This document shows, one piece after another, positions 25,202 to 35,459 of a stretch of DNA of 64,000 nucleotides (position 1 is the stretch's first letter; every line of letters begins with the position of its first letter). Source of the stretch: Flavisolibacter tropicus (lineage in GTDB: Bacteria > Bacteroidota > Bacteroidia > Chitinophagales > Chitinophagaceae); contig NZ_CP011390.1 of NCBI RefSeq assembly GCF_001644645.1, positions 4,522,001-4,586,000 of the forward strand, read 5' to 3'. The translations under genes were made by a program, and so were the position numbers. A model generated the notes under the pieces. The model worked only from the letters and a program-made list of their open reading frames with translations. It searched no databases and was not told where the DNA came from.

Positions 25202-25558
25202 ATGGGTAAAGGCATTCTCTCCATATTAATCCTCATCGCATCCTTCTTCTTTTCAGATGAAGCGCAGGCGCATGGGCTGTCTGGTGAGAGCAAAACAAAG
25301 ATTATTGTTGAGCAGCATAACCATGACCTACTCTCCGCCATTGCCAATACACACCGTTTTGATCTTGAACAAAGTTTAATAAGAATAGTGCCGGCATCCC
25401 GCTGTGGCCAGGTATATAAATATGTTGGCAATAGTCATTGGTCGGTGTTGTCGTTCTCTGCTGCTACCTTTCCCTATCACGTACGGTGTATCAGGGCTAG
25501 TGTACCAGCTAAAAATAGCTATCTATCCCACATCTACCCCTCGCATAACTTCTGGTAA
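25202..25558 (+). CDS. small secreted protein of unknown function
   Basis: The 118-aa frame starts with a convincing signal peptide (ILSILILIASFFFSDEAQA) and continues with a His-rich mature part (AHGLSG, EQHNHD, NTHRFD). No family is recognised. A TATTTTTG box lies only five bases before the ATG, so the mRNA may be nearly leaderless. An overlapping frame continues 50 bases further, so a late frameshift that shortened the protein cannot be excluded. Confidence 0.5.
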   Translation: MGKGILSILILIASFFFSDEAQAHGLSGESKTKIIVEQHNHDLLSAIANTHRFDLEQSLIRIVPASRCGQVYKYVGNSHWSVLSFSAATFPYHVRCIRASVPAKNSYLSHIYPSHNFW

Positions 25559-25649
25559 TACCTACTCGCTTTCTTTCATTTATACTAGCAAGGCCAATGG
25601 CTTTGTGTAGCCGCCTATCTATTATTTCCTAACTCTATAACTATTTAGT

Positions 25650-25781
25650 ATGCCTCCGCATATAAAAACCCTATTGGTATTCTTAGGCATTGTTGCCGCT
25701 GTCGTTGCTTTAATGATATATGTACCTACATCAAAGCGTGGGAATCGTGATACCGCTTCTCTGCCTGAGGATAAAATATAA
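25650..25781 (+). CDS. 43-aa single-pass membrane peptide upstream of the antiporter
   Basis: The frame from ATG 25650 to TAA 25781 encodes one membrane helix (TLLVFLGIVAAVVALMIYV) followed by a short polar tail (PTSKRGNRDTASLPEDKI). It ends 42 bases before the CPA2 antiporter start on the same strand, so it could be a cotranscribed accessory subunit. It shows the amino-acid bias expected of a real membrane peptide but has no recognised family. Confidence 0.5.
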   Translation: MPPHIKTLLVFLGIVAAVVALMIYVPTSKRGNRDTASLPEDKI

Positions 25782-25823
25782 TTAAGCAATTTCTAAATAC
25801 CAGTTTATCATTAAAAAGAAAGT

Positions 25824-28052
25824 ATGGGTCATTTACCAAACCTTATAACCGATCTTGCCCTTATACTCGGGGCTGCAGCTATTAGTACAATAATTTTTAA
25901 ATGGCTGAAGCAGCCTCTTGTTTTAGGATATATCATTGCAGGGTTTGTTGTAGGCCCTTACTTTCATCTTACACCCACAGTAGTAGACAGGGAAAACATA
26001 GAAACCCTAGCGGAGATCGGTGTGATCTTTCTATTGTTTAGTCTTGGTCTGGAGTTCAGTTTTAAAAAGCTGCTACGCGTAGGTGGTTCTGCGTCGATAA
26101 CGGCGCTGGTAGAGATACTCTTTATTACCGTTGCCGGCTATTTTGTTGGTCAGTTGATGGGCTGGACCATGATGGACAGTTTATTCTTAGGTGGTATGCT
26201 TGCCAGCTCCTCTACCACCATTATTCTTCGCGCCTTTGATGAGCTAGGTGTGAAAACCAAAAAGTTTGCAGGTATTGTATTCGGTGTGTTGATCGTTGAA
26301 GACATCGTTGTGATCTTAGTAATGGTATTGCTTTCTACCGTTGCTGTTACCCGGGCTTTTGAAGGCTCAGAAATGTTGCTCACTGTTTTAAAATTATTGT
26401 TCTTCCTCGTGCTTTGGTTCCTGGCAGGTATTTTCTTACTGCCCACCTTCCTGAAAAAAGCAAAAAAGCTGATGAGTGAAGAAATGTTGCTGATCCTTTC
26501 TCTAGCTCTTTGCTTGGGTATGGTAGTGTTAGCAACGTATGTAGGCTTTTCTGCAGAATTAGGTGCCTTTGTAATGGGGTCGATTATTGCAGAAACAACT
26601 TCTGCTGAAAAAGTAGAGCACCTTTTAAAACCTGTAAAAGATCTATTTGGTGCTATATTCTTTACTTCCGTTGGTATGATGATCGATCCACAAGCTATGG
26701 TAGATTACGCGCAGCCAATTTTCTGGATTACGATGCTTACTTTATTGGGTAAACTTTTCAGTACCACACTAGGGGCATTGCTTTCAGGTCAACCATTGAA
26801 GCAATCGGTTCAAGTGGGGATGAGTATGGCTCAAATAGGTGAATTTGCCTTTATTGTGGCGGCCTTGGGTTTGTCGCTTGGGGTTACGTCTGCCTTCCTG
26901 TTTCCCGTGGCTGTAGGTGCCTCTGCCATCACTACTTTCACCACACCTTATCTTATCAAATCTTCGGGTGCTTTAGCCCAATGGCTGGAGAGGGTGTTGC
27001 CAAAAGGATTGCTTAACCGGATAAACCGGTATAGCACGGAAACCAAAATGGTGTCGTACACCAGCGAATGGAAAAAGTTTATCCGGTCGGCTGCTATCAA
27101 TGCCGTGCTGCTGTCTATTGTTATTCTGTCTATTATATTTTTCTCCTCACGGTATGTGCAGCCTTGGATACAAGAACGCGGTGATTCCTTGGCGTTAAAA
27201 ATTACAGCAGTGATGGTTACTTTATTAGCGCTTACACCGTTTTTGTGGGCGTTGGCCATTAAGAGTCCAACCGAGGTAAATCAAACGGTGATCGCCAATA
27301 GCCGATACAAGGGTTTATTATACACTATTCGCTTCCTGAAGCTTGGCCTAGCGGCTTTCTTTATTGGCTTTCTGTTGGATCGCTACTTTAGTATGTTTAC
27401 TGGTATTGCTTTTACAGCAATATTTATAGCCTTACTCATTTTGCTTTCTGAAAGGATTCGAACGTTTTACAGCCAGATTGAACATCGCTTCTTTAGTAAC
27501 CTGAATCAGCGGGAAATAGCAGCAGCACAAAGCAACCGCACTGAGCTGGCGCCATGGGATGCGCATATAGCCATGGTGGAAGTAGAACCAAGTGCACCTA
27601 TTATTGGTAAAAGCCTGTTGGAACTTCGTTGGCGCGAAACAATTGGTATAAACGTAGTAATGATCAAACGGGGCGATCATCCTATTGCCGCCCCTGGTAA
27701 GGATCAACTTATTTTTCCAAGCGACCATTTGTTAGTGCTAGGTACCGACCACCAGATACAGCGACTAAAGGCTTCCATGCGTCCACAGAAAAAGACAGTG
27801 GAAGAACCTGGCTATAGCGAGGTAACCCTTCATAAACATTTCGTTGACAACACATCTCCGTTACGATCCTTATCGATACGGCAGACAGGGCTCCGAGAAA
27901 AAGCTGGTGCTTTAGTAGTGGGGATAGAGCGAAATAATGAACGCTTACTAAATCCGGAATCGGAACTGATACTGCAGGAAGGCGATACCGTATTTATAGT
28001 GGGTAATAAACGGAAGTTGTTCCAAACCTATCACATGGATCTGCATCGTTAA
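25824..28052 (+). CDS. CPA2-family monovalent cation:proton antiporter with two RCK-C domains
   Basis: The 742-aa protein begins with the CPA2/KefB transporter core of about twelve helices (residues 5-390), including the conserved FLLFSLGLEFSF and the LGAFVMGSIIAET regions. A further block of about four helices (415-550) follows. The C-terminus has two TrkA-C/RCK-C domains (about 585-650 and 670-740), each with the xVGxxxxxL-type pattern (GKSLLELRW, LREKAGALVVG). No nucleotide-binding RCK-N (Rossmann) domain is visible, unlike KefB/KefC. It should exchange K+ or Na+ for protons at the inner membrane. A small membrane peptide gene precedes it and a terminator follows. Confidence 0.88.
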   Translation: MGHLPNLITDLALILGAAAISTIIFKWLKQPLVLGYIIAGFVVGPYFHLTPTVVDRENIETLAEIGVIFLLFSLGLEFSFKKLLRVGGSASITALVEILFITVAGYFVGQLMGWTMMDSLFLGGMLASSSTTIILRAFDELGVKTKKFAGIVFGVLIVEDIVVILVMVLLSTVAVTRAFEGSEMLLTVLKLLFFLVLWFLAGIFLLPTFLKKAKKLMSEEMLLILSLALCLGMVVLATYVGFSAELGAFVMGSIIAETTSAEKVEHLLKPVKDLFGAIFFTSVGMMIDPQAMVDYAQPIFWITMLTLLGKLFSTTLGALLSGQPLKQSVQVGMSMAQIGEFAFIVAALGLSLGVTSAFLFPVAVGASAITTFTTPYLIKSSGALAQWLERVLPKGLLNRINRYSTETKMVSYTSEWKKFIRSAAINAVLLSIVILSIIFFSSRYVQPWIQERGDSLALKITAVMVTLLALTPFLWALAIKSPTEVNQTVIANSRYKGLLYTIRFLKLGLAAFFIGFLLDRYFSMFTGIAFTAIFIALLILLSERIRTFYSQIEHRFFSNLNQREIAAAQSNRTELAPWDAHIAMVEVEPSAPIIGKSLLELRWRETIGINVVMIKRGDHPIAAPGKDQLIFPSDHLLVLGTDHQIQRLKASMRPQKKTVEEPGYSEVTLHKHFVDNTSPLRSLSIRQTGLREKAGALVVGIERNNERLLNPESELILQEGDTVFIVGNKRKLFQTYHMDLHR

Positions 28053-28158
28053 GTAGGCACAGAGCGAATAACTATTTGCCACCATTGTCAAAATGCATAG
28101 TGATCGTCCATAAGCTTGATTCAAATAAGCTATGCTATTTTGTACAGGAAGGCAAAGG

Positions 28159-28181
28159 ACCCCTCTGATTTTCAGAGGGGT
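28159..28181 (+). terminator. terminator after the antiporter gene
   Basis: Stem ACCCCTCTGA / TCAGAGGGGT with a 3-base T loop and a T-rich tail, about 105 bases past the antiporter stop codon. Confidence 0.8.
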
Positions 28182-28323
28182 TATTTATGTTATGTATTAC
28201 TAAGAACAATTGGCCACCAGAATTCTACAATCTATTAATGATCTCATTTTCTTAAAACGCAGCTAATGTAACTTTCTCTTTTAATTGACATCAGGAATGA
28301 ATCAAATCATGATGCATAGTACC

Positions 28324-29775
28324 ATGAAAAAAAGCATCGTTGCACTAACTGTACTTGTTAGCTCTTTAACTGGTAGCGCACAAACCTGCGACTGTCAGAC
28401 TGCTTTTGATTTTACCGTACAAAAGATTGAAGCCAACTATTCTGGTTTCAAGGATAAGGTAACAGCAGCTAATCAGTCGGAATATCGCGCCTTTACAGAT
28501 AGCCTGCGCAGTATGGCCGCCACTACTGTTTATCAGCGTCACGACTCTTGCCATTCGCTACTTACTCGCTGGTTAGGGTTTATGAAAGATGGGCATACCT
28601 ATGTAAACATGTTTGCTAATATTCCCACCAATGTCAATCCAGATTCTGTGCGAGGATTGTATGCCAATTGGCCGGTGGTCAAGCATACGTCGGCCAGCTT
28701 TGCTACTTACTTGTCTACCCATAAAAAGCAGTTGAAGCCATTGGAAGGTGTGTGGCAAATGGAAGACGGTAATTATAAAGTGGGTATTATTTACCAAAAA
28801 GGAAAATACAGCGCCTTTGTTTTGAAAGCAGATAGTTTGTACTGGATGCCCGGGCAAATAAAGTTTGAAGTAACACCAAAAGGCAATGTGTATGAAGGAA
28901 CTTTTTACTTACGCAATCATGTGGCAGAACCGGCCGTATATGATCTTAGCCACATTACCGATGGTTATATACAAACCGGTATTCGTGGCACCTGGTATAA
29001 GCTGGATGAAAACGGAAAGCTTTTACTCAAAAACTTTTATCAAGGTTATGGTGTAGCCAGTTTTAAGCAGCTTAGTCCTAAAACCAACCTGTTCACTATA
29101 AAGAGTTTTAATGGTAATTACCGCCGGCTGATTGATAGCCTCATTATTGCAAACGACTCCTTACTACGTCATACAGAAAATCTGATCATTGACCTTAGAG
29201 GTAATGGCGGCGGTAGCGACTATGCACACTATCCCTTACACAAATACTTATATACGAACCCGTATACAATTTATGGAATGGAGGTATATACTTCTAAGGA
29301 TAACATCGATAAGTTTAGAGCATTGGCAGTTAATCCCAATATTAAACCGAATGAACAGGAAGATTACCGGAAATGGATAGCATTGATGGAACAGCATCCC
29401 AATCAATTTTATTCAAGGGAGCAAACGGTTTTTATGTCTGATACATTAGAAGTGTTGCCTTTTCCTAAACGGGTAGCAGTGTTAATTGATAAGGATTGTG
29501 CCAGCGCTACTGAACAGTTCTTAATAGAGCCTGTGCTAAACAGCAAGAAGGCTACGATCTATGGACAGGCTTCGGCTGGTATAAAGGATTATAGCAACCT
29601 ACATTGGTTAGCTATTCCCAATACACCTTTTGAATTGAATTATCCTACTACGCGCAGCAAGCGGGTAGATCTGGGATTAGGTATAGATAACAAAGGGGTA
29701 CAGCCTAATGTAAAGCTGGATAGTAATACAAAAGACTGGGTACGGTATGTACAGCAAGAAATGGAAAAGTCATAA
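28324..29775 (+). CDS. secreted S41 family peptidase
   Basis: Starting at the ATG at 28324 gives 483 residues with a signal peptide (MKKSIVALTVLVSSLTGSAQ); the frame extends upstream but that would place extra residues before the signal. The S41 (C-terminal-processing) fold is seen in the NLIIDLRGNGGGSD substrate-binding region and in DKDCASATEQF, where the Ser after CA is the expected nucleophile. The N-terminal part (about 25-130) has the tail-processing helical domain; no PDZ is evident. It probably acts in the periplasm or at the surface. A strong bidirectional terminator follows. Confidence 0.85.
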   Translation: MKKSIVALTVLVSSLTGSAQTCDCQTAFDFTVQKIEANYSGFKDKVTAANQSEYRAFTDSLRSMAATTVYQRHDSCHSLLTRWLGFMKDGHTYVNMFANIPTNVNPDSVRGLYANWPVVKHTSASFATYLSTHKKQLKPLEGVWQMEDGNYKVGIIYQKGKYSAFVLKADSLYWMPGQIKFEVTPKGNVYEGTFYLRNHVAEPAVYDLSHITDGYIQTGIRGTWYKLDENGKLLLKNFYQGYGVASFKQLSPKTNLFTIKSFNGNYRRLIDSLIIANDSLLRHTENLIIDLRGNGGGSDYAHYPLHKYLYTNPYTIYGMEVYTSKDNIDKFRALAVNPNIKPNEQEDYRKWIALMEQHPNQFYSREQTVFMSDTLEVLPFPKRVAVLIDKDCASATEQFLIEPVLNSKKATIYGQASAGIKDYSNLHWLAIPNTPFELNYPTTRSKRVDLGLGIDNKGVQPNVKLDSNTKDWVRYVQQEMEKS

Positions 29776-29790
29776 ATGGCACATGTAATA

Positions 29791-29828
29791 AATGAAAAGG
29801 CCTTATCCTGAGATAAGGCCTTTTCATT
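29791..29828. terminator. bidirectional terminator between convergent genes
   Basis: AATGAAAAGGCCTTATC (29791-29807) pairs perfectly with GATAAGGCCTTTTCATT (29812-29828), between the S41 gene and the gene stopping at 29851. Confidence 0.9.
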
Positions 29829-29850
29829 TATTGAACGGTTTGAATTTTTA

Positions 29851-30918
29851 TTATTTCTGTTGAGGTTTGCTATCAGTAGTGCTGGGTTTTAAGAGTCGTA
29901 TAACCGCACTGCTATTTTCTGTACTGGCAAGCTGGGCTTCATAACGTTTGTCACCCACCACAGCTACCATGAAAGAAGTATTGGGTGGGATAGAGCCTAA
30001 GTTCTCGGCCACCATGGTCAATTCATTCGAGCTGCCCATATCCGACACCGGTAGTTTAATGGTATATGCTTTATCGGTGAGGCGAATGTGTTCAAAAAGC
30101 AGTTTGTTGTTTAGGAACAGTGAAATGGAGTCGCCATCAATTTCAGCATTGTCATAAAAGCGCAATTCAATAGAATCGCCGGTTAATGGAATATCGGTCG
30201 TAAAAACTTTGCGGCGCGCAATAAACTTCTCTTCAATGGTTTGGGACTTAATGACAGCAGGCGGTTGAGGGTTTTCTTTTTTTGTTTCCGGAGGCATTGA
30301 AATCACAACCATGCCAGGAATAGGAGATTGCATAGGTGGTGCCTTAGGTTCCTTAACTGGTTTTCTTCTACCTGGTACGCTTGCAATCAGGTTTACACTA
30401 TCAATAATGTCCGGGTCATTAGCACCAACCAGGTAGTTCTCAATAACATAGTCCCACTCGTCCCGAAAGGAAGGGCCTTTTACCTTGGTAAGCGCTACGG
30501 GCCCTTCGGTTTCCTGACTCTCTTTTGGAGTGGCTTTTCCATCCAGGTGCATTTCTCCGCCGCCGGGGCAGTTAAAGTCAGCTGTAGAAAGTAGCGGTGT
30601 TTTGCCAGGCGTACCCAGCAGGCCTCCCTTTTCTTCAATGAGCTGATCGTCCCACCAGATCACACTATTGGTGTTGGGGTCAAAATACCCTTTGATACTG
30701 TAGCGGCTATAGTTGCCAGCCGACGCATAGTAATAGGAGGTGCCGGTGAGACTGTCTCCATTCTGGACAATCTTCACTTCTACCTTTTCCTTTTTGACCT
30801 TGCCCTTCCACACACCGGTAACCTGTTGGGCCTGAAGGGAAGACAGGAATAGGATTAATGATATGGACAATAGGATTTTGCACGAGGCAGAGCGCAAATA
30901 GTTGCTGGAAGGCGACAT
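29851..30918 (-). CDS. secreted protein of unknown function, Pro-rich linker
   Basis: The 355-aa protein carries an N-terminal signal (KILLSISLILFLSSLQAQ). Residues 32-130 form a beta-rich domain (GVWKGKVKKEKVEVKIVQNG, then YFDPNTNSVIWWDD) resembling lipocalin-like secreted domains of Bacteroidota. A Pro/Lys-rich linker (about 185-230) leads to a C-terminal beta domain (about 235-340) with DNAEIDGDSISLFLNNKLL, a pattern seen in many secreted Bacteroidota proteins. No catalytic motif was recognised. Confidence 0.65.
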   Translation of the reverse strand: MSPSSNYLRSASCKILLSISLILFLSSLQAQQVTGVWKGKVKKEKVEVKIVQNGDSLTGTSYYYASAGNYSRYSIKGYFDPNTNSVIWWDDQLIEEKGGLLGTPGKTPLLSTADFNCPGGGEMHLDGKATPKESQETEGPVALTKVKGPSFRDEWDYVIENYLVGANDPDIIDSVNLIASVPGRRKPVKEPKAPPMQSPIPGMVVISMPPETKKENPQPPAVIKSQTIEEKFIARRKVFTTDIPLTGDSIELRFYDNAEIDGDSISLFLNNKLLFEHIRLTDKAYTIKLPVSDMGSSNELTMVAENLGSIPPNTSFMVAVVGDKRYEAQLASTENSSAVIRLLKPSTTDSKPQQK

Positions 30919-31729
30919 GTTTATTAAACGCGTAAAGCGGAAATATATTTTGTGAGGAGGCGAGGACGCACCCCTAAGAGGGAGCGCTTCGCACTATATT
31001 ATTTCACGCAGAGGCGCGGAGAACCCAGCGAAAAAGTTTCGCACAGAGGAAAGGAGAAAAGGAGAAGTATTTCAAGATTTTAGGTTCCAAGTTTCAGCCT
31101 TGCTTTCACAACCTACCCCTAGTGCAAACGCCTCTCGCTTTTGTCATTCTGAGCAATAGCGAAGAATCTCAGAGACTACGTTTATAGAACAAACTGCTAT
31201 TGTAAGATCACTTGCTTGTCACCCTGAACTCGTTTCTGAGTCTGATCTTACATCAAAGACAGTTTAATCAACAAAGGCAAAGTAAATATTCAGGAAGGTA
31301 ATCCTAATAATCCTTCTTTAAATCCCATTCATCCGCGGTGCCATTTTTATGGTTTTAGATAGTTCTATCCTTCATATGCGAATGTTGTGTTATGTAAAAG
31401 CGGCTAGCTTTCAAATGGTAAAATGTGCCTATTAAAAAACTAATTGAAATACTTGCAACTACAATCTTGCGCTATTATGTTTATGGCGCGTTTCACGCAA
31501 TCCTTCTCTTCCAATTCCTGCTGAAGAAACATAGATAGTTCCGTTAGCCCGAGCCACTCCTTTATTAAGTGCCCGCCCTTGCGGTAATTATCACCTTTTC
31601 AGCATAAACGTTTATCAATAGATAGAAATAGCAACTGTTGCTGTTATTACTTTGATCCAACCCGTTGAAACAACTGCCGTTATCCAGTGTTCCTGACGAA
31701 CTGTAATCCATTTGATTAAACGACAGGAA
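30919..31729. other. gene-free, repeat-containing stretch upstream of the GH9 gene
   Basis: No credible gene is seen in about 800 bases. It contains a CACGCAGAGGCGCGGAGAA-type repeat (about 31012-31050) whose inverted relative (CTGCGCCTCTGCGTGA) lies at 60050-60065, and TTGTCATTCTGAG / CACCCTGAACTCGTTTC motifs (31141-31250) related to the direct repeats at 13838-14009. The GH9 promoter must lie near its right end. Confidence 0.5.
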
Positions 31730-34684
31730 ATGAAACAATTCAACCCCCGTACTCTTACCACAACCACTTATTTTTTGAGCCAAGCGCTCAAGCAAATGCT
31801 TGTGTTTATGTTGCTCTTTGCCACTTCCTTTTATTTAAAAGCAGCACCTGCACAAACCACCTATCATATCAAGGTAGACCAATTTGGTTATTTGACGGCA
31901 TCCAAAAAAGTTGCCGTTATTGTTGATCCGCAAGTAGGCTACAATGCAGCTGAAAGTTTTCTGCCTGGCACAGGTACTAACCAATACCAGGTGCGCCGTT
32001 GGAGTGATGATGTAGTTGTATTCGCCGGAACGTTGCAAGCGTGGGGTAGCGGTACTACTCATACGCAATCGGGCGATAAAGGCTGGTGGTTTGACTTTAC
32101 TTCCGTAACCACTCCAGGATCTTATTATGTGTATGATGTGGCGAATAATATAGGTTCTTTCCGTTTTGAAATTGGTGATAATGTATATGATGAAGTGTTG
32201 AAGCAAGCCATGCGTGTATTCTTTTACCAACGAATCAATTTTGCTAAGCAAGCGCCTTATACCGATACCAAGTGGGCAGATGGAGCGGCCTTTGAAGGTG
32301 CCAACCAGGATCGGTTTGCTACCAGCCGGTTTGCAAAAGGCAATATGTCTACCGCCAAGGATGTGCATGGTGGCTGGATGGACGCAGGTGATATGAACAA
32401 GTATACCACGTTTGCCAATAGTGCTGTTATTCAACTAATGGAAGCCTACCGTATCAATCCTGCTGTGTTCAAAGACAATTACAATATCCCTGAATCAGGT
32501 AATGGCATTCCGGATATACTGGATGAAGTGAAATGGGAGCTAGACTTTTTAAAACGTATGCAGGATGCTGCTGGCACCAATGGCTTTCTATTAAAAGTAG
32601 GTGTAGATAATTATAATGAAGTAACACCACCTAGTACAGACACCCGCCCTCGCTACTACCTGCCAGAATGTACAGCAGCTACACTTTCAGGCTGCTCCAT
32701 GTTTGCGGTTTCGGGTATGGCTATGAAAAATGTAGCGGCCTTATCGACTTATGCGCAGGACCTTATTGCTCGTGCAGAACTGGCATGGGCCCGGGCTAAA
32801 GTAACTACCAACAACTTTACCAGCTGGCAAACGGCTTGTGATGACGGTGATATTAAAAGTGGTGATGCTGATAATACCGCTGAACAGCAATTGGATAATG
32901 CTTTTGTAGCTGCGGTGTATTTATATGAAGCCACTGGCAAAGCGGAATACAAGACCTTTGCTGAAACGAATTACACCAATGTAAATCCTTACAAGATCTA
33001 TTGGTGGGGACCTTACTGGATGCCGCAGCAACTGGCACTTTTACGACTCACTACGTTGCCTAATGTGTCATCTACTGTAATTAATAATATTCTTAACCAG
33101 AAAGCCGGAATGGACTATCTCTATTCGGTTCAAAACTATACTGCCGCTACCGACCTATACCGGGCGCATATGGGAGATGATACCTACCATTGGGGACATA
33201 ATCAGGTGCGTACCAATGCGGGTATTATGAACCTGGATTACATCACTTTTGGTTTAAACACCACAAAGCATCAGCAATATAAAGAGGTGGCGGAACAATA
33301 CCTCCATTGGATGCATGGGGTAAATCCCATGGGAATGGTCATGCTTTCCAATATGTATGCTTATGGTGCAGAGAAATCCGTAAATGAGATTTATCACGCC
33401 TGGTTTACCAATGGCTCTAAATGGGACAATGCGTTGACCTCACCCAATGGCCCCGCACCAGGTTATGTGCCTGGCGGCCCCAACAAACAATACTCAGGTC
33501 CTGTAGCAGGTATAACAGACCAGCCGCATCAAAAGGCCTACAAAGATTGGAATACGGCTTATCCTGAAAACTCCTGGGAAATTACAGAGCCAGCTATTTA
33601 TAGCCAGGCCTCTTATATAATGTTATTGGCCCGCTTACTTTCACCCACTACTACACCGCCTCCACCAGCGGATACTATCGCGCCCGCCGAACCAACGAAT
33701 GTGATGGTCACAAGTACTACTGATAAAACAGCAACATTGAGCTGGACAGCCGCTTCAGATAATGTGGGTGTAACAGGGTATGATGTGTACCAGGGTGCAA
33801 CACTGTTGCAAGCCAATGTAACGAGTACAACAACAACTATCAATAACTTAAACTGTGCCACTGCGTATGGTTTTTCAGTAAAAGCAAAAGATGCTGCCGG
33901 CAATCTATCTGCTTTCAGTAATATAGCCACAGCAACTACTCAAGCTTGTATAGTAGTAGCTAGTCCAATAATTTACGATGATGCGATAGGCGTAGACTGG
34001 AGTGATGTGTCGACTGGTTCAACAAGAAACTTTAACGCAACTAATATTATTAAGGTAGGAAGTAAATCAATAAAGGTTGATTATGCAGCCAGCGGCTTAT
34101 TGGCTTTTCAAAAAGGAACCGCTGTTACCAGCAGCAGCACTACACAATTAAAGTTTTGGATATACAATGCCAGTAAAAATGGTATTCGTATCTATACAGA
34201 GTCCACTACTGGTGCAAAAAGTGCAGATGTATACCTGAAGACGGCTAGTAATAAATGGGAAGAAGTAGTAGTAAGTATGAGCCAGTTGGGTAATCCGGCA
34301 ACGATTAAAAAAGTGGTGATTGGCAACAACTCAAAGCAAACCGGCACCATGTACTTTGATCAAATACAACTGACAAGTACTGCAGCCACTGCTCGAGCTG
34401 TTGAAAGTAATACTAATGAAACCGCTCCATCTCCTACACCATGGACAGTATACCCAAATCCTGCCAAGGATCAAGTAGTTATTCAACTTCAAACGTCTTC
34501 GGCTTCCTGGCGGTTACTATTCATCAGTGATAATACAGGTAAGGTGGTTTACAAACAGCGTGTTCACTTGTTGGAAGGTGCAAACAAATGGCTGCAAGCA
34601 CTACCAAAATTGACCCCAGGTATTTATACCATCAGCATTAATGACGGTCAAACTTTGTATACGAAAGCAATAGTTATTCAATAA
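31730..34684 (+). CDS. T9SS-secreted GH9 endoglucanase-type hydrolase
   Basis: From the ATG at 31730 the protein has 984 residues. Order of domains: signal peptide (to about 40), N-terminal Ig-like CelD_N domain (about 45-130), GH9 alpha/alpha barrel (about 150-640) with DAGD at 218-221 and acid catalyst E620 in WEITEPAIY, a fibronectin type III domain (about 655-740), a beta-sandwich CBM-like domain (about 745-885), and a type A T9SS sorting tail starting at VYPNPAKDQVVIQL. GH9 enzymes invert beta-1,4-glucan bonds. The tail predicts outer-membrane secretion and attachment. It is not part of an obvious PUL. Confidence 0.92.
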   Translation: MKQFNPRTLTTTTYFLSQALKQMLVFMLLFATSFYLKAAPAQTTYHIKVDQFGYLTASKKVAVIVDPQVGYNAAESFLPGTGTNQYQVRRWSDDVVVFAGTLQAWGSGTTHTQSGDKGWWFDFTSVTTPGSYYVYDVANNIGSFRFEIGDNVYDEVLKQAMRVFFYQRINFAKQAPYTDTKWADGAAFEGANQDRFATSRFAKGNMSTAKDVHGGWMDAGDMNKYTTFANSAVIQLMEAYRINPAVFKDNYNIPESGNGIPDILDEVKWELDFLKRMQDAAGTNGFLLKVGVDNYNEVTPPSTDTRPRYYLPECTAATLSGCSMFAVSGMAMKNVAALSTYAQDLIARAELAWARAKVTTNNFTSWQTACDDGDIKSGDADNTAEQQLDNAFVAAVYLYEATGKAEYKTFAETNYTNVNPYKIYWWGPYWMPQQLALLRLTTLPNVSSTVINNILNQKAGMDYLYSVQNYTAATDLYRAHMGDDTYHWGHNQVRTNAGIMNLDYITFGLNTTKHQQYKEVAEQYLHWMHGVNPMGMVMLSNMYAYGAEKSVNEIYHAWFTNGSKWDNALTSPNGPAPGYVPGGPNKQYSGPVAGITDQPHQKAYKDWNTAYPENSWEITEPAIYSQASYIMLLARLLSPTTTPPPPADTIAPAEPTNVMVTSTTDKTATLSWTAASDNVGVTGYDVYQGATLLQANVTSTTTTINNLNCATAYGFSVKAKDAAGNLSAFSNIATATTQACIVVASPIIYDDAIGVDWSDVSTGSTRNFNATNIIKVGSKSIKVDYAASGLLAFQKGTAVTSSSTTQLKFWIYNASKNGIRIYTESTTGAKSADVYLKTASNKWEEVVVSMSQLGNPATIKKVVIGNNSKQTGTMYFDQIQLTSTAATARAVESNTNETAPSPTPWTVYPNPAKDQVVIQLQTSSASWRLLFISDNTGKVVYKQRVHLLEGANKWLQALPKLTPGIYTISINDGQTLYTKAIVIQ

Positions 34685-34765
34685 ACGAAGGTTAGTTAAA
34701 AAGTAGAATTCAGCAATGCGTTCCTTTCAGTGCTATTGACCTTGAGCGCCATCCTTCCACTAGAG

Positions 34766-34789
34766 AGCCCCGGCCATTTGGTTGGGGCT
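34766..34789 (+). terminator. terminator after the GH9 gene
   Basis: AGCCCC / GGGGCT core extended by GG-wobble pairs, then TTGTTTTCTT, 80 bases past the GH9 stop codon. Confidence 0.75.
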
Positions 34790-34840
34790 TTGTTTTCTTA
34801 AAGTGGTACATTCAAGCTAAAACAATTAGGCCAATAAGTA

Positions 34841-35239
34841 ATGAACCAACGAATAGCCCATATAGCCCTGGTGGTGAATGACTATGATGAAGCCATTCAG
34901 TTTTATACCGAAAAGCTGCATTTCACATTAATAGAAGATACGCCTTTGAGTGAAACAAAGCGATGGGTGTTAGTGGCCCCAAAAGGAGATACTACATGCT
35001 GTTTGCTGTTGGCGAAAGCCGCCAGTGAAGAACAAAAAAGCCGTGTGGGCAACCAAACTGGTGGACGGGTGTTCATGTTTTTATATACGGACAACTTTCA
35101 ACGCGATTATCAGAACCTGCTGGATCATCAAATTAAAATCGTACGGCAGCCTTCGATGGAAGAATATGGCACAGTGGCTGTATTCGAAGATCTGTACGGT
35201 AATCTTTGGGATTTGATTGAGCCAATCGATCGCAAGTAG
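34841..35239 (+). CDS. VOC-family (glyoxalase-like) protein
   Basis: The 132-aa protein has two beta-alpha-beta-beta-beta halves of the vicinal-oxygen-chelate fold: MNQRIAHIALVVNDYDEAIQFYTEKLHFTL in the first and FMFLYTDNFQRDYQNLL, then VAVFEDLYGNLWDLIEP in the second. The closing E in NLWDLIEP and an early H (IAH) are typical metal ligands. Members include glyoxalases, dioxygenases and resistance proteins, so the reaction is open. It stands alone upstream of the cobalamin riboswitch. Confidence 0.85.
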   Translation: MNQRIAHIALVVNDYDEAIQFYTEKLHFTLIEDTPLSETKRWVLVAPKGDTTCCLLLAKAASEEQKSRVGNQTGGRVFMFLYTDNFQRDYQNLLDHQIKIVRQPSMEEYGTVAVFEDLYGNLWDLIEPIDRK

Positions 35240-35459
35240 ATGCTATAAAGAAAATAGGCATGTGATTTCTTTGAATAATTGGCTGAAGCAATTTAAGCAG
35301 TTGATTATGGAATCGATCATAATAGTTCCCTTAGCTGCTTTGTCCTAAATCAAATGTTTATCTATCTATAAAGTCTTGTGCCACAAGCGCTCAGAGGTTT
35401 TCAACATAGGGTGCATAACATCTGCTGCCGTTTTACGATTTCTGTTTTTCTTTTGTAGG

